A stretch of 64,000 bases of DNA from Cristatella mucedo (lineage: Eukaryota; Bryozoa; Phylactolaemata; Cristatellidae). The DNA lies in assembly GCA_009760855.2 (NCBI GenBank), contig WPIO01000029.1:1-64000 (forward strand), read 5' to 3'. Numbering within the stretch: the stretch's first letter is position 1; every line of letters starts with the position of its first letter. The translations under genes and the position numbers were made by a program. Below the pieces are notes generated by a model. That model was not told where the DNA came from. It ran no database searches and saw nothing but the letters and a program-made list of their open reading frames with translations. Positions 1-14,269 of this stretch are shown piece after piece.

Positions 1-394
1 TTGTACTTCGTTCATTTATCATTGAAACGCTTTCGCGCGAACCACTTCCACTCTTTGGGTTGGCTATGGCTGTCTTTCTATGCACGCTTATGCAAAATGC
101 GTAGCACGTCAATTGTGCGCTGCCTTGGGCGAGGAAAAGTGCAGCGGAGGTCCGAAGTACCTCATCGACTGCTCTCAGTGTGACTTTAGTATATTCAACC
201 ATAGAGCATACACGTAGGTGAAACAAGGAGGAGTACCATTGTGGCAGCAACCACTTTTCGTATAGTATAGGAATTCAAACGTGTCTGGTTGAGTCGAATG
301 TCATATGTGCCGCTGTCAGCAAATGTTAACTAGTGCTGCAGCATTGAACAAAACAAAAGCGATTCAGTAATATATTAATATCGCATATTGTTAT
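1..394. other. No gene seen
   Basis: A 60-codon open stretch from the first base has no recognisable content. Stretches 561-1012, 1346-2460, 2613-3675 and 3847-4281 between the repeats are likewise empty. Confidence 0.6.
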
Positions 395-560
395 AATAAT
401 AGTAATGCATCTATAAAGCACCCTCATATCTCCTCTCTGGTACTTTAGATTTGTAACCAAAGGAATCATGATCAATGCTGTAATAACATCCGAAAACACA
501 ACAATACCACATGGTTATGGATGACGTACAGGGTCCAGCATCAAGGGTCAGCATACCAAG
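395..560 (-). mobile_element. LINE-B 3' end, decayed
   Basis: On the plus strand it reads AATAATAGTAATGCAT then AAAGCACCCTCAT..CTCTCTGG..CTTTA, the reversed LINE-B tail. The ACATGG..GACGTACAGGGTCCAGCAT stretch after it matches the family 3' UTR repeat unit. It is heavily diverged. Confidence 0.65.
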
Positions 561-1012
561 TCACTCTCGTGGCATGTGACCCTGCCATAAGTTCATTGGC
601 CCCGGAATATTCATAATTGTTTTCCCCCTATTCGTTAATGATATAGTTTTCGAATACATTGCAATAACGTCAGTTGATGGCGTGGTAACCGCCTTGGTTC
701 CAAGTTACCACCAGCTAAGAAGTGGTAAAGCCTGCAATTGTTCCGCTAAACGTGGGATAGCAGCACACTTTGCCAGACTCGGAAAGTACCTCGGATTTTG
801 TCAGTGCTGCTGCAAGCTCTACAACACTATTCAGGCTCAGCCATGACAACCAGGCTGCTGAAGCTGCAGTGCTGATTACCTCCTTTCAGTGCTGCTGCTG
901 CCATCAGGTGGCTTGCATTTTCAGACAACATGATCGATCTCCACATCGTGAATATCCTACAGAGTGGCTTTTTCTAATAATATACCATAATTATATTGTG
1001 TAATTAAAATTT

Positions 1013-1345
1013 GTATAGCACCTATGAAGTCGAAATCTCTTTCCTACCTTTACATGTGCTTGAAAGGGAGCATTCAAATGGTTAGTGAGACCATGCACAA
1101 TGTCATAAATAATAATGTAATAATAGTAGTAGTACATTTATAGCCCTCTCACATGAGGGAAAATATCGGCCAGACCAAAATGCTGGGCAGGAACAGCTGG
1201 TTTCTGGCCTCGTTTTAATGTCGTCAGTCAGGGCATGCCGTGACACTGGTAGTGAGTTGCCAAGCTTTGGGAGCGTATGAGACTAACTGCCTGATCATGA
1301 AAGTGTTGAGGTTCATTACACGAGGTTTAAATGGTTTGAGTCAGA
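1013..1345 (-). mobile_element. LINE-B 3' UTR, decayed copy
   Basis: The tail region (AGCACC..GAAATCTCTTTCC..CTTTACATGTGCT) and the downstream GCCAAGCTTTGGGAGCGTAT block line up with 43404-43770. A second, short (AAT)n-tailed fragment is embedded near 1107-1170. Confidence 0.6.
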
Positions 1346-2460
1346 ACAGAAGGCTACTTAATATGGTATAGGAGTAATTTCTGATAGATTCATCTTGCAG
1401 CTTTGTTAAAAATGAAGGAGCATGAAGAGTGGCCATGCTGCCTTCCACAGTTAACGACTATAACCTATATCTTCTCTTATATAAGTCCAGTTTTAACATC
1501 AACCCATGAATAGTGATGCCATAAAAACACACATAGCTTGGGCTACAAAGGGTCATAGCCTTGCTGGGGGCGAACCGCACCGACTCAACAATGCAACTGC
1601 ACTGCACAACAAACATTATACATAACATGCATCTTACGGTCGGAACACGGTACGTGAATTGGCGCATATGATTATCGGCACCTGCTGAAACAACGATATT
1701 GAGAAATTAAAAATAAAGATAAGATATGGTAGTTAAAAGTCCCCTTGAAAAGAACTCAGGCTGGATGGAGAAACTGTCGCTTTTATTGGTGCAACCATTT
1801 ATGCATACACACAAGTTTACCTGACGGTGGGGCTGGCTGGCTATGTTTTGAGGGATCAGTGGGTATGCCGGCCTGAGTCTTCCACGTGCTGCTTGCGTTA
1901 ATGAAGCAAGGTCTAAGTGAATATGACTGCGCATAACCTTGGCAGCCTGAAACAAAAATCTGCCCTCTTGATGATAGGTGTCGTGAGCTACTTTGTTTTT
2001 CTCTCTTTTTTATTTTTCACTAGCCTGTATTGCCTGTCACTGCCTTACACCATGCACAGACCTTAAATCCGTGGGGCCAAAAAGCAAAACTTAAGATGCC
2101 AATGAGTTCATTTGGCTGTACTTAAACAAAGAGAAAATCGTCGACTCGTCAGATGTGTAGCGCCCACCTAACGCAGTGTGCATCGTTGCCAACGCCTTGT
2201 TTGCCTTGACTTTTACTGGCGAATGCGAGTCTTCTGACTTATTGCTGTGAAGCGTGGCGTCGACACTCGTTGAGTGTGCTGTCAGCAAATGATAGCATTG
2301 CTTGATTCCAATGCAACGAGCTCTTTGAACGTCTGTGGGTTGCTCTTGGGTCGACGTGCGAATTCTTTCCGCGCACCTGCCTCCTCCGAAAGGTGCCCCA
2401 CCATGTCGGCTCTTTGGGAGTAAGGTGCAATGTGAGCACCGCTTTACGCATGCTAGTCAG

Positions 2461-2612
2461 TGAGTGGCACACTAGGGTAAGGCGGTTTGCTTTCACGACC
2501 TCGGTCCTGAGGTCGTGGGTTCGATTCCTGCAGTGGGCTATCGCATCGCCACTGCAAGCGGTAGTGATTAGCCATAAAAGGCTCTTCTGTCTGCTACGAG
2601 GAGGCTGTGTCC
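2461..2612 (+). mobile_element. SINE2 copy
   Basis: GAGTGGCACACTAGGGTAAG, CACGACCTCGGTCCTGAGGT, B box GGTTCGATTCC, then the body CATCGCCACTGCAAGCGGTA and AGGCTCTTCTGTCTGCTACG. The overlapping ORFs on both strands here are translations of the repeat. Confidence 0.83.
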
Positions 2613-3675
2613 ATGCTAGGATAACTGCGGTGTGTTCTGCTGCTGCTGCTGAGGTATTTTCATTGAACATACCACGAAGCTGAGATCAGGCTGCGCATAA
2701 ACAAGCAGGTTGAGGGAAGAGCTTCCTGAAGGAATGCCATTCGGAGACTTTTAGCTGACTGCGCATATATTGATCAATTCTGGTATGGCGTAGAAGCTGA
2801 TTCTTCTCTGTCTCCTCGGCACACCGAGAGAGAGAGTCGCAGCTCGCGGTGCAACGCTTCTCGTGCAGGGCATCTATGCCTCCAGCAGAAGCCAGTGCAA
2901 GGCCGCCTGTGACCTCCACTGCAACAGATGGCAGTGCATGGTGATTGGATGAGTAGTGGGCGTACCAGGTTGGTACGACATTATTAATGGTCTAGGCCCT
3001 TAATCAACGCACTTGGGAAAACCAGCTTAGCTAGCTGAGCGTAGAGATGCATGTATGTTGTCTGCTTTGAGGTTCTGCGCAGGCGTACGAGCTGAGAGAC
3101 GTCTCCAGCAGAATGGTTTAGGGAACCTCTTCTGCAGATACTTCGTTCCAGTAGCATGTTCCTTTGATGCATCACGGGCTCAGCCCAACGTGCTACTGCA
3201 TGTGCAACGTTATTGATAAGCCACAGTTGATCTCGCTTCTGTGTGCGCGCTCACATGTGCTGCTGAGCAGCCATGAGTGACCGCTACATTAGGTCGTAGC
3301 TCACTCTTTTCACGGCTGGCTGTCTTAAACTGCTACGCGTGAATGTGCACGGGTCTATTATTATGCTATTAGTATGGTTAGTATGCCAACTGCCTACCTG
3401 TATAATAAATGCAGACTCTTGCGAGATTCGCATGGCCATGCACACTCGTAAGAGAGACCAAGTCGCTTCTAGCTCACGCTGTGATGCACTTGCATTGGAT
3501 TGCAGCGTATTCGGATATTATTCCATAGAAAGGGAGACGAAAACGTAATGAGATCGATCAAGGATACCAAGGGTTTTGCCGGCTTAAAAGCAGCTGCTGA
3601 CAGATTTGATCAGATTCCAACTATGTCAATTGACCTAGAGTCGCATCATTGGGTGTGATGTATGTGTAGTGTTCG

Positions 3676-3846
3676 TGATGGTTGCCTTATGGTGTAGCTC
3701 TCAGTGGTAAAGGTTCGCGTTCTTCATGGACAAGGACGTACAGTGCGAAGTCCTTCAGTGTAGGCGATCTTTTTGCAAGCGGTGGTGATAGCCGTCTAGG
3801 CTCGTATGTTGCTATACTAATGATGGCTGTTGAATCAGCAAACCTT
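3676..3846 (+). mobile_element. SINE2 copy, decayed
   Basis: The body AAGCGGTGGTGATAGCCGTC, GTTGCTATACTAATGATGGC and TGTTGAATCAGC matches the SINE2 3' half. The head is barely recognisable (GTGTAGCTCTCAGTGGTAAA). Confidence 0.6.
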
Positions 3847-4281
3847 TTGTTTCCTGTAATTAGCAGCTTCAGTGATCTTGTGTAAAGGCGCCCTCTGTCT
3901 AAGCTATGCGTACTGTAAAAACAGTGAGTCCTTTTAGCTTTATTCAATGGGCACCAACTTGTTGGCTTAAATAAGATAAATACAAAGGAGAGGCGATGCA
4001 TTTCTTCATCTACCTGCTCCGGGCAGTAGCCATAATCATCTCATAAAGGATGAGATCTAGACCGCTTTAGGGCCACCATTCTATGTTCGTGCCGGTTCTC
4101 CTTCGAGCATTTCGAGGTACTCTACGGTTTCAATCAGGAAATGCGGTTCTACCTCCAAGATCGACGATCTATTCTCTGCAACAAAGTGGTCTGTCTTGTA
4201 GACTATCTAGGCCCTACTGAGGTCCAGTTTTGCTTACTGGATGCTTGGCACTCCAATAAAAGCATCTCAATAAAAGCTGGA

Positions 4282-4430
4282 GGTCTGGTTTGGTCCAGTG
4301 GTTAGGTGCTCGCCCGACCTTGAAAGGTCTGGCTGAGGTCGTGGGGCTCAGAGCCTCGGAGCCATATGTGAAGCGCCTGAATAAGATTTACGTTCCTCTT
4401 GGGTGCTATATACTGAGTATATTTTTATAC
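4282..4430 (+). mobile_element. SINE1 copy (tRNA-like head, LINE-B-like tail)
   Basis: The head GGTTTGGTCCAGTGGTTAGG fits a tRNA/Pol III A-box region and GAGGTCGTGGGGCTCAGAGC the B-box region. The tail GTGAAGCGCCTGAATAAGAT..TTCCTCTTGGGTGCTATA is homologous to the LINE-B 3' end. It is an ordinary diverged copy. Confidence 0.8.
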
Positions 4431-7400
4431 ATAGTAAAGATTTCTTTCGATGCAGTCGAGTATCGTTGATTAGCCCCTGAATATGGATAGACAACACCTC
4501 GAAGGATTGCTTTTCCAGTCGAGTCGCGTCCAAAAGTCAACGCGAAAAGCATGAGTGAAAGCTGGTGTTGTCGACGCTATTTTACCTAACTCCTTTGAAT
4601 TTTGTTGTCTTGTCAAGTAAAACCATCCGCAAAGAACAAGGGCGATCTATCGCGCAAGGGTCGAGTACTGAAGTGGTCTAAGGCTTGCAGTTACAGGCGC
4701 CCATTGTAGAGGGTAGATGGAAACAAAAGACCACTCGATCTTACGCGCATCGATCAGAAAGCTACCCGGAGAAACCTTTCCCTCTGCACTCAAAAAGTAT
4801 CTTTAAAACGAAATGCGTGTGGCAGATATATATGTTGTTCTGTGCTCGCCATGGTCCTAGTATGAAACTGAACTCTGCAATGGGTCTGCAGGTGATCGAT
4901 CACAAATTTAGAAAACTCCACGGCTGGCCCTCCTGATATTGCAGTCGGATCTCCGCTATGGCTGGACCACATTAGTCCAACCTACGAAGTTTGGCACGGT
5001 GAGTATAGTATGTATATTGTGAAGCTTGAGGTTATCGTCCCGAACGGCAGAGAACGCGTAGCCGCGAGCAACGCCCATGTGTATTCTACCTGCACACGCA
5101 GCGTGCGAGATCAGCGACTCTCCTCGCCCCTCCCTCACACCCGAGTCCTCTCAACTCAGTGTCCGCACCTCTAACAAGTCACCTAATAGCGACGTCCCGG
5201 CTGCTTAGACACATCCAGAGTGTCACAGCCCTACTCGTGCAGCGCGCCCGGGCAGTGTCATCAATTACATGAGACCACACACACACACACACACCCATAT
5301 ATATTAATATATATGTGCCTTAGCGCGGCACCCGTTAGGACCTCGGTCATTCAGAAACCGAGTGACGATCTAGATAGGTTCTGTTCGACACCTATTGGGG
5401 TTAAACCAGTGCTTACATATGAATGTACGGCCTGTCTTGAGATAGTGTGCAGGTGCTTTATGTGTGCTCTTTACGTTCCGAGTTGCGGGTGCAGGCAAGC
5501 TGAACGGGTTATAAAGTGCGACTTCTAGGAATATGACTTTCGAGTGCTAGTCTTACAAGGGCCATCGCAAGAAATAGCCCTGCAAAGGACAATACTGATA
5601 AAGAGCAGAAAAAGCAACTGGAATAATCTAAAGCGATACAAAGAGCCAGTGATCCAGTAGCTTAAATAGCTCTTAGTAATCGTCAATAAGTAAACTGAGT
5701 ATAGTAGTTTGCGTCACGTCTCATTCATACTTCTAGTTACAGCTCTTTTGATGGGTCTTATTGCCTAGGTAAGACTACGGAAATATGTTTGGCGTATAGT
5801 GTCTCAAGCAGCTGGGCTCATATGTGGTGCCTTAATAACTCCACCAGCTAATTTAATCTCTATAGACCCGAGAGCAAAGACTTGAATTGCTCAGGTACGT
5901 TCAATGACGAACTCACTCAGCCTATTCATTGCAAAACATACATCAGTGCTATCTTGAGCTGTTAACCGGTGCATCAGGCCTATCCGGCCTCTGTGTCTAC
6001 GTCGGCACAGAGTGCTCGGGCCCGCAGATGCTGGCATCCCGTAGACAGCGGGCATTCAAGCCAACGGCAGCGATCCAGAATCTCGGCCAACGAACGCGTA
6101 TAGGATTCGACTAACTGTACTGTTTTATAAGTTCACCAGGAGTCTATTCAGTAGCTGCTGTTTCCTTGGCGCGGCCTCGATCGCCGCGACTCGACTGTAC
6201 TATTTTACTTACGCAATTCACTGGATGTCCGATGCTACCATTATTGACCACGGATTCCGATATATCTGTACACGCAAGACAACGACCTTCACAGAGCTTT
6301 ATCGGGAGAGCTAAAGGTCGACTCATAGTTACGCAATAGTGTTAACGAGACAGTAGCAAATTTTGACGGCCGGTCAAGCAGCTGCTGATCTGCCATAGAC
6401 AACTAAATTCGCTATCGCGACTCACACTGTAGTTGCGCTAGTAGGGAGACCTAAGATTCATCCAATGTATCAGATATGTGATGAGCTTGCCAGCAAATTT
6501 AAAGCTCACGCCCAGACAATGTGCAAAAATGGAAGATGTGACACCACGTCTGCCAATGGTGTACCTGAGAAAGGCCTTCTTTTGCCCGTGTTGAGTGCAA
6601 ATATGGCATCAGACTCCGATGGTAGGCCACAATGTTGGCCCGCACCGATATGCATTTTAACTCGCACTATATTGTTGGTAAAAGTTAAATACTACTGCTA
6701 AAACACATGCAGGTAGCGGTACGATTTCACTGCATGAATATAAGACACTTTTTCATTAAAACCTCCATTTGCAGCCCAGCATGGCTAGCGAATAACGGCT
6801 AGGTCTCGGGCTGCGAAGCGGGAAATAATCAATCTTAGAGACGACAAGCAATGCTTCACTTCTCTGCTCAGGATGTGATTCATACTATCATTCAACAGTA
6901 TAAACTGACAATGTAACCAATCTCTGCTGGACTTTAAAGCCACATCACAGAGAATGACTACTGCTTCTACAAAAGCAAACATTCCAGGCCTTTCTTGTTT
7001 CCCAATTTGCTAGATTTTAATACAAGGTGAAAGAATGTGCAGATATTTTCACAAATTGTACATACCCTACATTCACGACAAGGCAATGGAGTTGTTGCAC
7101 GGGGCCGACGACTGAAGGAACAGATTGTTTCCGTTTTGCCAACTACTCATAATATAAACCTTTATTGTCACTGGCAGTTTTTGCCACCAATCCGAGGCAT
7201 TCGGACTGATTGTTCATCCATTATAATATCTGCTGTAAGCTAAACTCAAGCAAATTACTTGAGGGTGCACAGTGCCTCCATCAAGCCTTGCGCCAGCTAA
7301 TAGACTTACTCACAAGTCTTCTCGATGCATTACCACTTGCACTTTCCTAAGTGTCATTTGTGCAATTATTTATTTGAGAATTTTAAAATTTACCACCATT

Positions 7401-10400
7401 TTGTTAGTTTGATCTTTACATTTTAGATTATTTGTGGAAGGAATTAAACGTTTCCTTTTTCTTTGGCTCTTCCTTTTTCCTTCACCCCGTGACCCTACAC
7501 CCGAAGTCACCAGAACTGAATGCTCAGGCAGCAAGAGAGGAATTAACAGTTCACAAAAAAGTGAAACCTTGATAACAGAAGAAACAAGTGTAGCAGTAAC
7601 AGTGTAAAGTGGCCTGCAGTCATACCCCAAAGATTTCATACCCTAGGAAGAGCTGGCCTGACAACCTACCTGTCCTAGAACCGGGTGCAGCGAATAGCAC
7701 TGGAACGCGTTCTTCAGTCCCAATAATATTCCAATTTATTTCATTGACTAGATCCCGTGCGTGAAGCGCCGAGCTCCTGACGAAAAGTCCGCGTGCTGCC
7801 GGTTTACCGTACTTGTCCCGCGGGGCTCGGCGGTTCAAGCCTATATTATGGTCAGATCGACCACGAAAAGCTACACGGAACTCATACACTGGCGCTTTGT
7901 AATATAGTGAGTGCATTATTGGCGTAGATACTGTAACCCGCGCCAAGTTAACTTATGACAGTTCGATCAGGCATCACGAAGCGTCTAATTCCTTCAACAG
8001 GGCTGGGGTCGAATCCACGTGACATTCGGCTTTTAACATCAGGTGCCCTTCCGCATGGAATCGTGTTGGGAGGGTTAGTAAACAAATATGGCGGCTGGCT
8101 GGCCTTGCGAGGGGCCTTGTAATGTTCAGCTTGGAATAAACATTCCACAAAGGATGGCGTTGGTGACCGTACAGCGATCTCAGAGCCTAGCCAAGCAGGG
8201 CGGACCTGGTAATCGTACCGAACCGGCATAGTGCTGCCCTTCGATTGCGCGACCGCGATCTTGCACGAGCCGTCTAACTTCAGGAGCCCGTCGCCGAGCT
8301 GCTGATTTACTGCCTCTTTGCGACCTTGCGATTTTGATCACGATATACTACAATGCACCCTACCACGGCATGAGAGGCGTGCGCTCTGGCGGCGCTGTGT
8401 TGGCATTTCTGGTTTTATAAAGGTATAAGTCCTGCCGCTCAGTCGTTGCGGCGTTATCCGTAGCTGCGATGATATTTGCGTATCGGTGCGTAGCACCAGC
8501 TCAGAATCAAAACCCGATGTTGGTTGACTAAATATCGTTCTAGGATGAGGCGTACATCAACTTGCCGAAGGTTCCGTGTCTCGGAGCTCGAAAAGGCATG
8601 CAAGACAGTGCGCATGGTTGCTAACGCACATCTATCACAGAAAGTCCTTCCGTTATGACGCTGCATATACCACTACAACGCGTTCGCAGTCCATGTTGAC
8701 CCGTGACTGCTGGATTGAGATAACCACCAATCGTCCATCTGCCGACCGTGGTGAAGACAGAAATGATTGGACACGTGACACCCAAGAAGCCAAAGTAGCG
8801 TTGGACGCTGAACTTGAAAAATTGCTACTCGGTGAAATTCATTTGCGATGCTCAATTTTCAGCGTAAGAACTAGTAATAATATGAGCATATATTTTTACA
8901 ACAGTGAGCCGTACAGTATAGCCAGTATCTCCGACAACGCTAGAAATCTGGCCGCTCAGACTTTTTCGGGTGACATATGGCCGAAGTCTTGGGGAGCCTC
9001 AGGTTTTATTGCGTCGGATAGGGCCAGCCTGCCGTAAGATCTCCAAGAAGCCTGGCATGCTTAAGGCTGCATTGCCAGCTAGATGTGTGCTGCCACTGAT
9101 GCTGAGGAGAAGTAAGATTGTGATTGACCCAGTGAATTACTGCGACGGTTCCGTTACCACATGAGGTCGATGTGTGGTGGTAGCATGGCGCCGGCCCGAT
9201 GGCAGCAGACTCGTTCAGCCACCAGCATTGGACCACAGCCATCGGCAGCACGCATGCAGACGACTGCTCTTTTCGACAGCGTCCAGCTAAAAAAGCGTAA
9301 AGGTGGAAGCCATTGGCCGCGAGCGTACTCTTTCCGAACCACCGCAACAGCATCATTGGTAGCCTCTCGGTTAGTGTTGATGCAGGGTAGATAGGGTCCT
9401 CAACACCATTTTGGAAGCTAACTGATCCTGTTTTGTAAGTGCACCCGTAATTTGTTTCCGGAATAAAGATTAATGTAAGAATTAGCCCCGTGACCACAAT
9501 GCAATCTGGCTCCATAGGGAAACCGTTTGTACAAACCCGATTAGATCTTGGTCGGCAGTGTCCTGTGCACTGCGTGAGCAGCACCAGCCCGAACTGCATT
9601 TTTGAAGGAGCCACGAAGCACTGAATGACAGTGTCTACCTGGTAGTGGCTTGGCTCCCTGTTTTGTTGTTTATGGGCGATCGAAGCCTCAGAACTTTAAT
9701 CGATGTCTCTGACCTGCCCCCGATAATGGCGCACGCGCTCTGTGCTCAGCGCAAGCATTTCCAGCCACGGTTGGCTTGGAGATCGGTGGTTTATTTTCAG
9801 ATCAAAGCTTCTTCTTTAGTAAAACATGCATTAACAGTATGAGATTTATATCCAGGATACGGTGAGCCGAAGCAATACTGGCACAGTTCTCATTAATCAG
9901 ACTTTATGGAAGAGGGGCTTGGACCTTCCCCCTCCCAGTGGCCAACCATCTCGCTTTGCTTCCCTGGTCCTGCTGCCGCCTTCAACTCTTGCACGACTGA
10001 AGCCGTTTGGCCAGCCACCAGCTGATCTCTGTGCATGGCATGCGTTTATCTGCACAGAGTGATACTTCTCTGCTTTCGGCATCACATCCTTGGTGAGCGG
10101 GACTGTCTTCCCGCCCGGCATTCTAAACTCTTCACTGCTCTGCTACCTGCTGCTGCCGGTCTCTTTCTGGTTACCGCTAGCTGTGCCCGGCGCCAAGTGT
10201 GCAACCGACAGTGCTGCCGCCTTTTTGTCAACTTCAGCCACATGGTGGCCGCGTGCCTTCAGCCCAATGAAGTGCTGCCATGAAATAGAAGACAAGGCAA
10301 CAGCAGTTCTCATGTCTCACTGACTGCTGGGTACCTGTGTACTGTTTCATGGCCACATAGTTGGGGTTGTAATCTTTTATGTCGACAGCCACAAACTCTT

Positions 10401-12049
10401 TCAAGTTTCATTACATTGTATTTGAAGCGATCAGATCCGCGACTAATAGTTGATCTGTTGACAGAGGAAATGATCTCAGCTTTTTCACCATGATCACACC
10501 ATATTTCATTAAATCCCATTACTGACTAGTGCCTGCATTACTGCTCCTGCATTGTGTGTGCAGAGAGAGAGAGGAAATGTGTGTGTATATGCATACACGC
10601 ACATGTGTGTGTGTAATGTAGATGCGTGTGTGTGAGAAACAAGCATGCTGGGGTTGTAGAATGGGTTATAATGCATTTGTCGTGTTGAGCTGAGTCACCA
10701 AACGAGCATAAGTAAAATAAAGCCTATTGGAATTAACCTCAACATTACAGGATGGCCAATCATAAGAAATCAAATAAGATAACATAAGAATGGTATGGGG
10801 CATTTCCTGCCTGTCCCCGGTGTGTGTGTCCTGCTGCCACGCCTTTCCCTCTTGGTGTAAAAGCTCTGACCTGTGCCCCTGCGTATTTTAGTCAGGTCAT
10901 GACATTTACAACCGTCCTTCACATGATTGATCAAGACACAACTGCAACCAATTCTCAATAACATTGACCAAACCTGAGCAACCTATACAAACAGCGGTGG
11001 TGGACACAGTCCCCAGCGAGATCACCCACGCCAGCACAATCAGACCTGCCCAATGCATCTGCTCTGCATACACAAACCACTCAGTAGAAACTTGCCAGAA
11101 CAACCATTTCGTGCCTGGCCAATGCTACAACCTCCTCAAATCAGACTTAAGCTATAAAAAAATTAACTTATTATTGCATGAGGTTTATCTTTTTCATTTT
11201 GTTGAGCGTAGCAAAGGGAATATTTTGAAACCGTATTTTGCATGCTTTAACACCATTACATATACAGTTTATCACTGACAGGAAATTGATTTTCTTCACT
11301 ACTGATAATTTCTGAGAACATGTACGAAGCCATCAGTGAAACTACCACGAGAACGCCTGCCAAGCTACTTCAGATCACGAAACTAGCACCACCTGAAACC
11401 AATGCATTTCTTCGTTTGATAGTAATCGTTCCGCAACTAGGTTATTAATTCTCCAGTATCTCTGGCGTTTGGTTGCTTCGATGTCTACTAGGACGAGGAG
11501 CAAAGCTGGCTGAAGTCGTGGCGTTACCATCCCCCAACCGACGTCTTAGTACAGTAATCGATGTTTATACTATAGAAATAGTATGTTTAAAAAATAAGCG
11601 CCGGCCTGAGTTAACAGTTATGCACAGGCACTTTCAATTCGAGAGTCATTTTCAGGTCAGCTGCACGGGATCCGGCGCAGCAGCTCTGCTGACTGACTCG
11701 AGTGAAGGATGCGGCAAAACCCAATCTCTCAGCAGAGGTTCTTAAGCATGAAAGCAGTCACAGATTCTATTATGATCGAGCCTCGTGTATCACAACCTCA
11801 TAAGCATAAAAATCGTCAAACGAAGGCTGCCGCAGAGACGTTCGATGATTAGCTATGAGAGGCAGCAACAGGTCTATGCACTTCCACAAGAACTGTTGGA
11901 CAGGGCCTATAGGATTCCTGTGCCACGCCGAGATAGGTGGAATGAGACCATTAAGCACTTGTGCTCCTACAGACATAGCCTAGCAGTCATTACCCAAGGT
12001 AAAAACTATCAATCTGAAGAGGGAAAAGTAAGACCCTGTTAGTAGTATA
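4431..12049. other. Long gene-free stretch
   Basis: Scattered chance ORFs only, the largest a 202-codon minus frame at 9006-9614 without motifs. No repeats were recognised apart from simple sequence at 5276 and 10545. Host intron or intergenic DNA. Confidence 0.55.
10545..10633. repeat. GT/GA-rich simple repeat
   Basis: TGTGTGTG, AGAGAGAG and further TGTG blocks alternate over about 90 bases. Confidence 0.8.
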
Positions 12050-12180
12050 ATACAAAAATTATAATTCATCGGCATATCGCCACAGAAAGCTATTCTGCAC
12101 TTCAAATATGCGCAGCACTCGACCCACGACCTCGGTCATTAAAGGTGAGAGCACCTTAATGCTACTGGGCCAAACCGAGT
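12050..12180 (-). mobile_element. SINE1 copy
   Basis: On the minus strand: CGGTTTGGCCCAGTAGC, ACCGAGGTCGTGGGTCGAG (B-box region), then CATATTTGAAGTGCAGAATA. The tail reaches an A/T-rich end at about 12055. The short ORFs crossing it are incidental. Confidence 0.75.
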
Positions 12181-12544
12181 CCGCGGCTGCAGCTGCCACA
12201 GCTGGATTAAGAGAAGAAAGAACGGTTGCATATAACGCAAAAGAAATAGAGAGGAGCTGGGTGCTTAAAAATGCGTCACAGCAGGCCACCCATCCACACC
12301 ACCTAGGGACTCTAGGAAGGTGAAATGGCTTAAGCAGCTTTGGATCTTTGCTCAATCAATAGGGTGCTGCCTTCAAAAATGTTCGATGGGAAGTGAATCG
12401 ACACCTTGGACTGAGTTAGATTTCATTCAAACAAAAGGCTTTACATCTTTGCAGGCACTCTAATGGAACCATATTTTAAGTCGACGACCGTTAAAGCCTG
12501 TTCACTGAAATGCTGCCACAGTCTGGGCTAGATTATGGGTGGAA

Positions 12545-12685
12545 GCACGAAGCATAACAATAATAATATTTATGTCTTGTGTAGCACTCGAAGAAAACTA
12601 AATCTCTGCAGTAAATGTAAAATTCCTACCAAAGAGACTGAGTTCTCAGCTATCAAATATATTATTATAATAATTATTCTACTAT
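12545..12685. mobile_element. Two LINE-B tails in inverted orientation
   Basis: A minus-type tail (AATAATAATATTTATG, GCACTCGAAGAAAACTAAAT) meets a plus-type tail (GCAGTAAATGTAAAATTCC, AAAGAGACTGAGTTCTCAG, ATATTATTATAATAA) at about 12596. The pair is short and would fold into a hairpin. Confidence 0.6.
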
Positions 12686-14269
12686 TACTATCTGTCCAGC
12701 ACTTTGTAACTCGTGGCGAGAAGCAATAAGCGTGATTGAAACAAGGGATGGTGTCATACTTATACCAAGCATGTACAAGCTCGCAAGAAGACAATCAAGG
12801 CTGCTGGTTAGGGGGAACCTGGTTAGGGCATGCACCTGAGACATTGATGAGGTAAGCACCCAAGGACATGAAAAAGTCCAAAGTTAGTGAGTGTTAACGT
12901 GTGTGGCTTAGCTATTTATGTTGGCATTGTCACGGCCACCCATGTCAAGACCCGCGTCGAGTTAAACCATGGCTAGAACTCGGGCATGGATGACGCTGAA
13001 ACGGATCATAGGTACTCGAAGTCAGCTGTAGCATAGTCTGTAATTAGGCTGGTTCCACAATATGAGCTCACTGCCTGTGGACTCGCCGCTGAGTAATTAC
13101 ACCTCCAAGTAATGGTAGCCAACTTGCTGCATGAAAGAGGAGCAGACTTTCTCATTTAATTAGTAGAGATTAGTACCTAAAGTCACACCATCTTTGACAA
13201 TTCTCAAGGTTGAGTTGCCCTAGCAAACATTCAGGCCTTAGATGATGCAACAGAAATGATCCATTGCAATGAGATGATATCTCATCGACTTCGGCTTCTC
13301 ACACTCGAAAGTCATCATGCAGTAATAGGATGCTTGCAGCTAGTGTACAATTCACTCAGGTCTTTGTCGTGAATGTCGAAGCTGCCACATTACACTGCTT
13401 CTTACAGGCCACATTACCTACCTTTTACTCTCATTGTCATGCAGCGTATCGACTTTAAGTCGCTTTGCTCCTTTTAGGTTTCTTAATTCTGTTGCCCCGC
13501 TAAGTATCTTGCATCGTAGGTCAGTCGCCAAGCTGTGCCTCCAGCCAACATCAAATCCTTAGAGGGCCGTGCCTTCAGTTCGTCTTAAACAAACTACAAT
13601 CCCTCCTGTTCCTCACAACATTTGCTTCGTCCTTGTGAACGTTTTGTATGCTTGCTGACACATTGCATGTTATCATTAACCGATCGACATGCTGCCTTTC
13701 CAGCATATGAAGTGCTTTGAAAGAGAGATTTAGTCTTCCTAGAGCCATTCATACATTGTATTGGGCATTGGCCATCTCGAGGAAGCATTCTTAGGAATCA
13801 GGTTAGAACACGACTCGTCTAAGGCTGTTAGTATCGCTTTTGCACACACGTCCTGTCCACTCATGAATAACCAGGGGTAGACCAAAGCTGCCTTCGTTGC
13901 ACGGCGCACGGATCATATCACGGTCCAACAAATTCGGATCTGATCATAGCTCGGACCAAGTCCTTTCGGCAATCCATTTGCTGATATAATAAGTGAAGTC
14001 ACCGTGGCATCATTGCTGCTCGATTACCCAAATCAAGGTTCGCTTGTCAAACAATATTTTCTGTAATTTTCCTGTGTTCAGGGTACGTACTTCTACTGTG
14101 GCTCTCACCTGGTTACTTAGGTAGTAGGCACACCTTGTCATGTTCATGCGGCGGGTCGGACCTGCTGCGTGAATGTTTGCTGGGCTGTAGTGTATGTGAG
14201 TTAATGCATGCCACGTAGACTCACGCCGTAGTTATGTGGATACTAATGTGGACTTACGCATATCCACTA
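12686..14269. other. No gene seen
   Basis: No open frame above about 65 codons and no recognised repeat; the small gap 12181-12544 is similar. Confidence 0.55.

Noticed and set aside
2239-2670. 143-codon minus ORF and overlapping 96-codon plus ORF
   Set aside because: Both run through a SINE2 copy; the reading is the repeat on either strand.
9006-9614. 202-codon minus-strand ORF
   Set aside because: No motif, signal or family resemblance; Cys/Trp-rich composition. An ORF of this length is expected about once by chance in 64 kb at this base composition.
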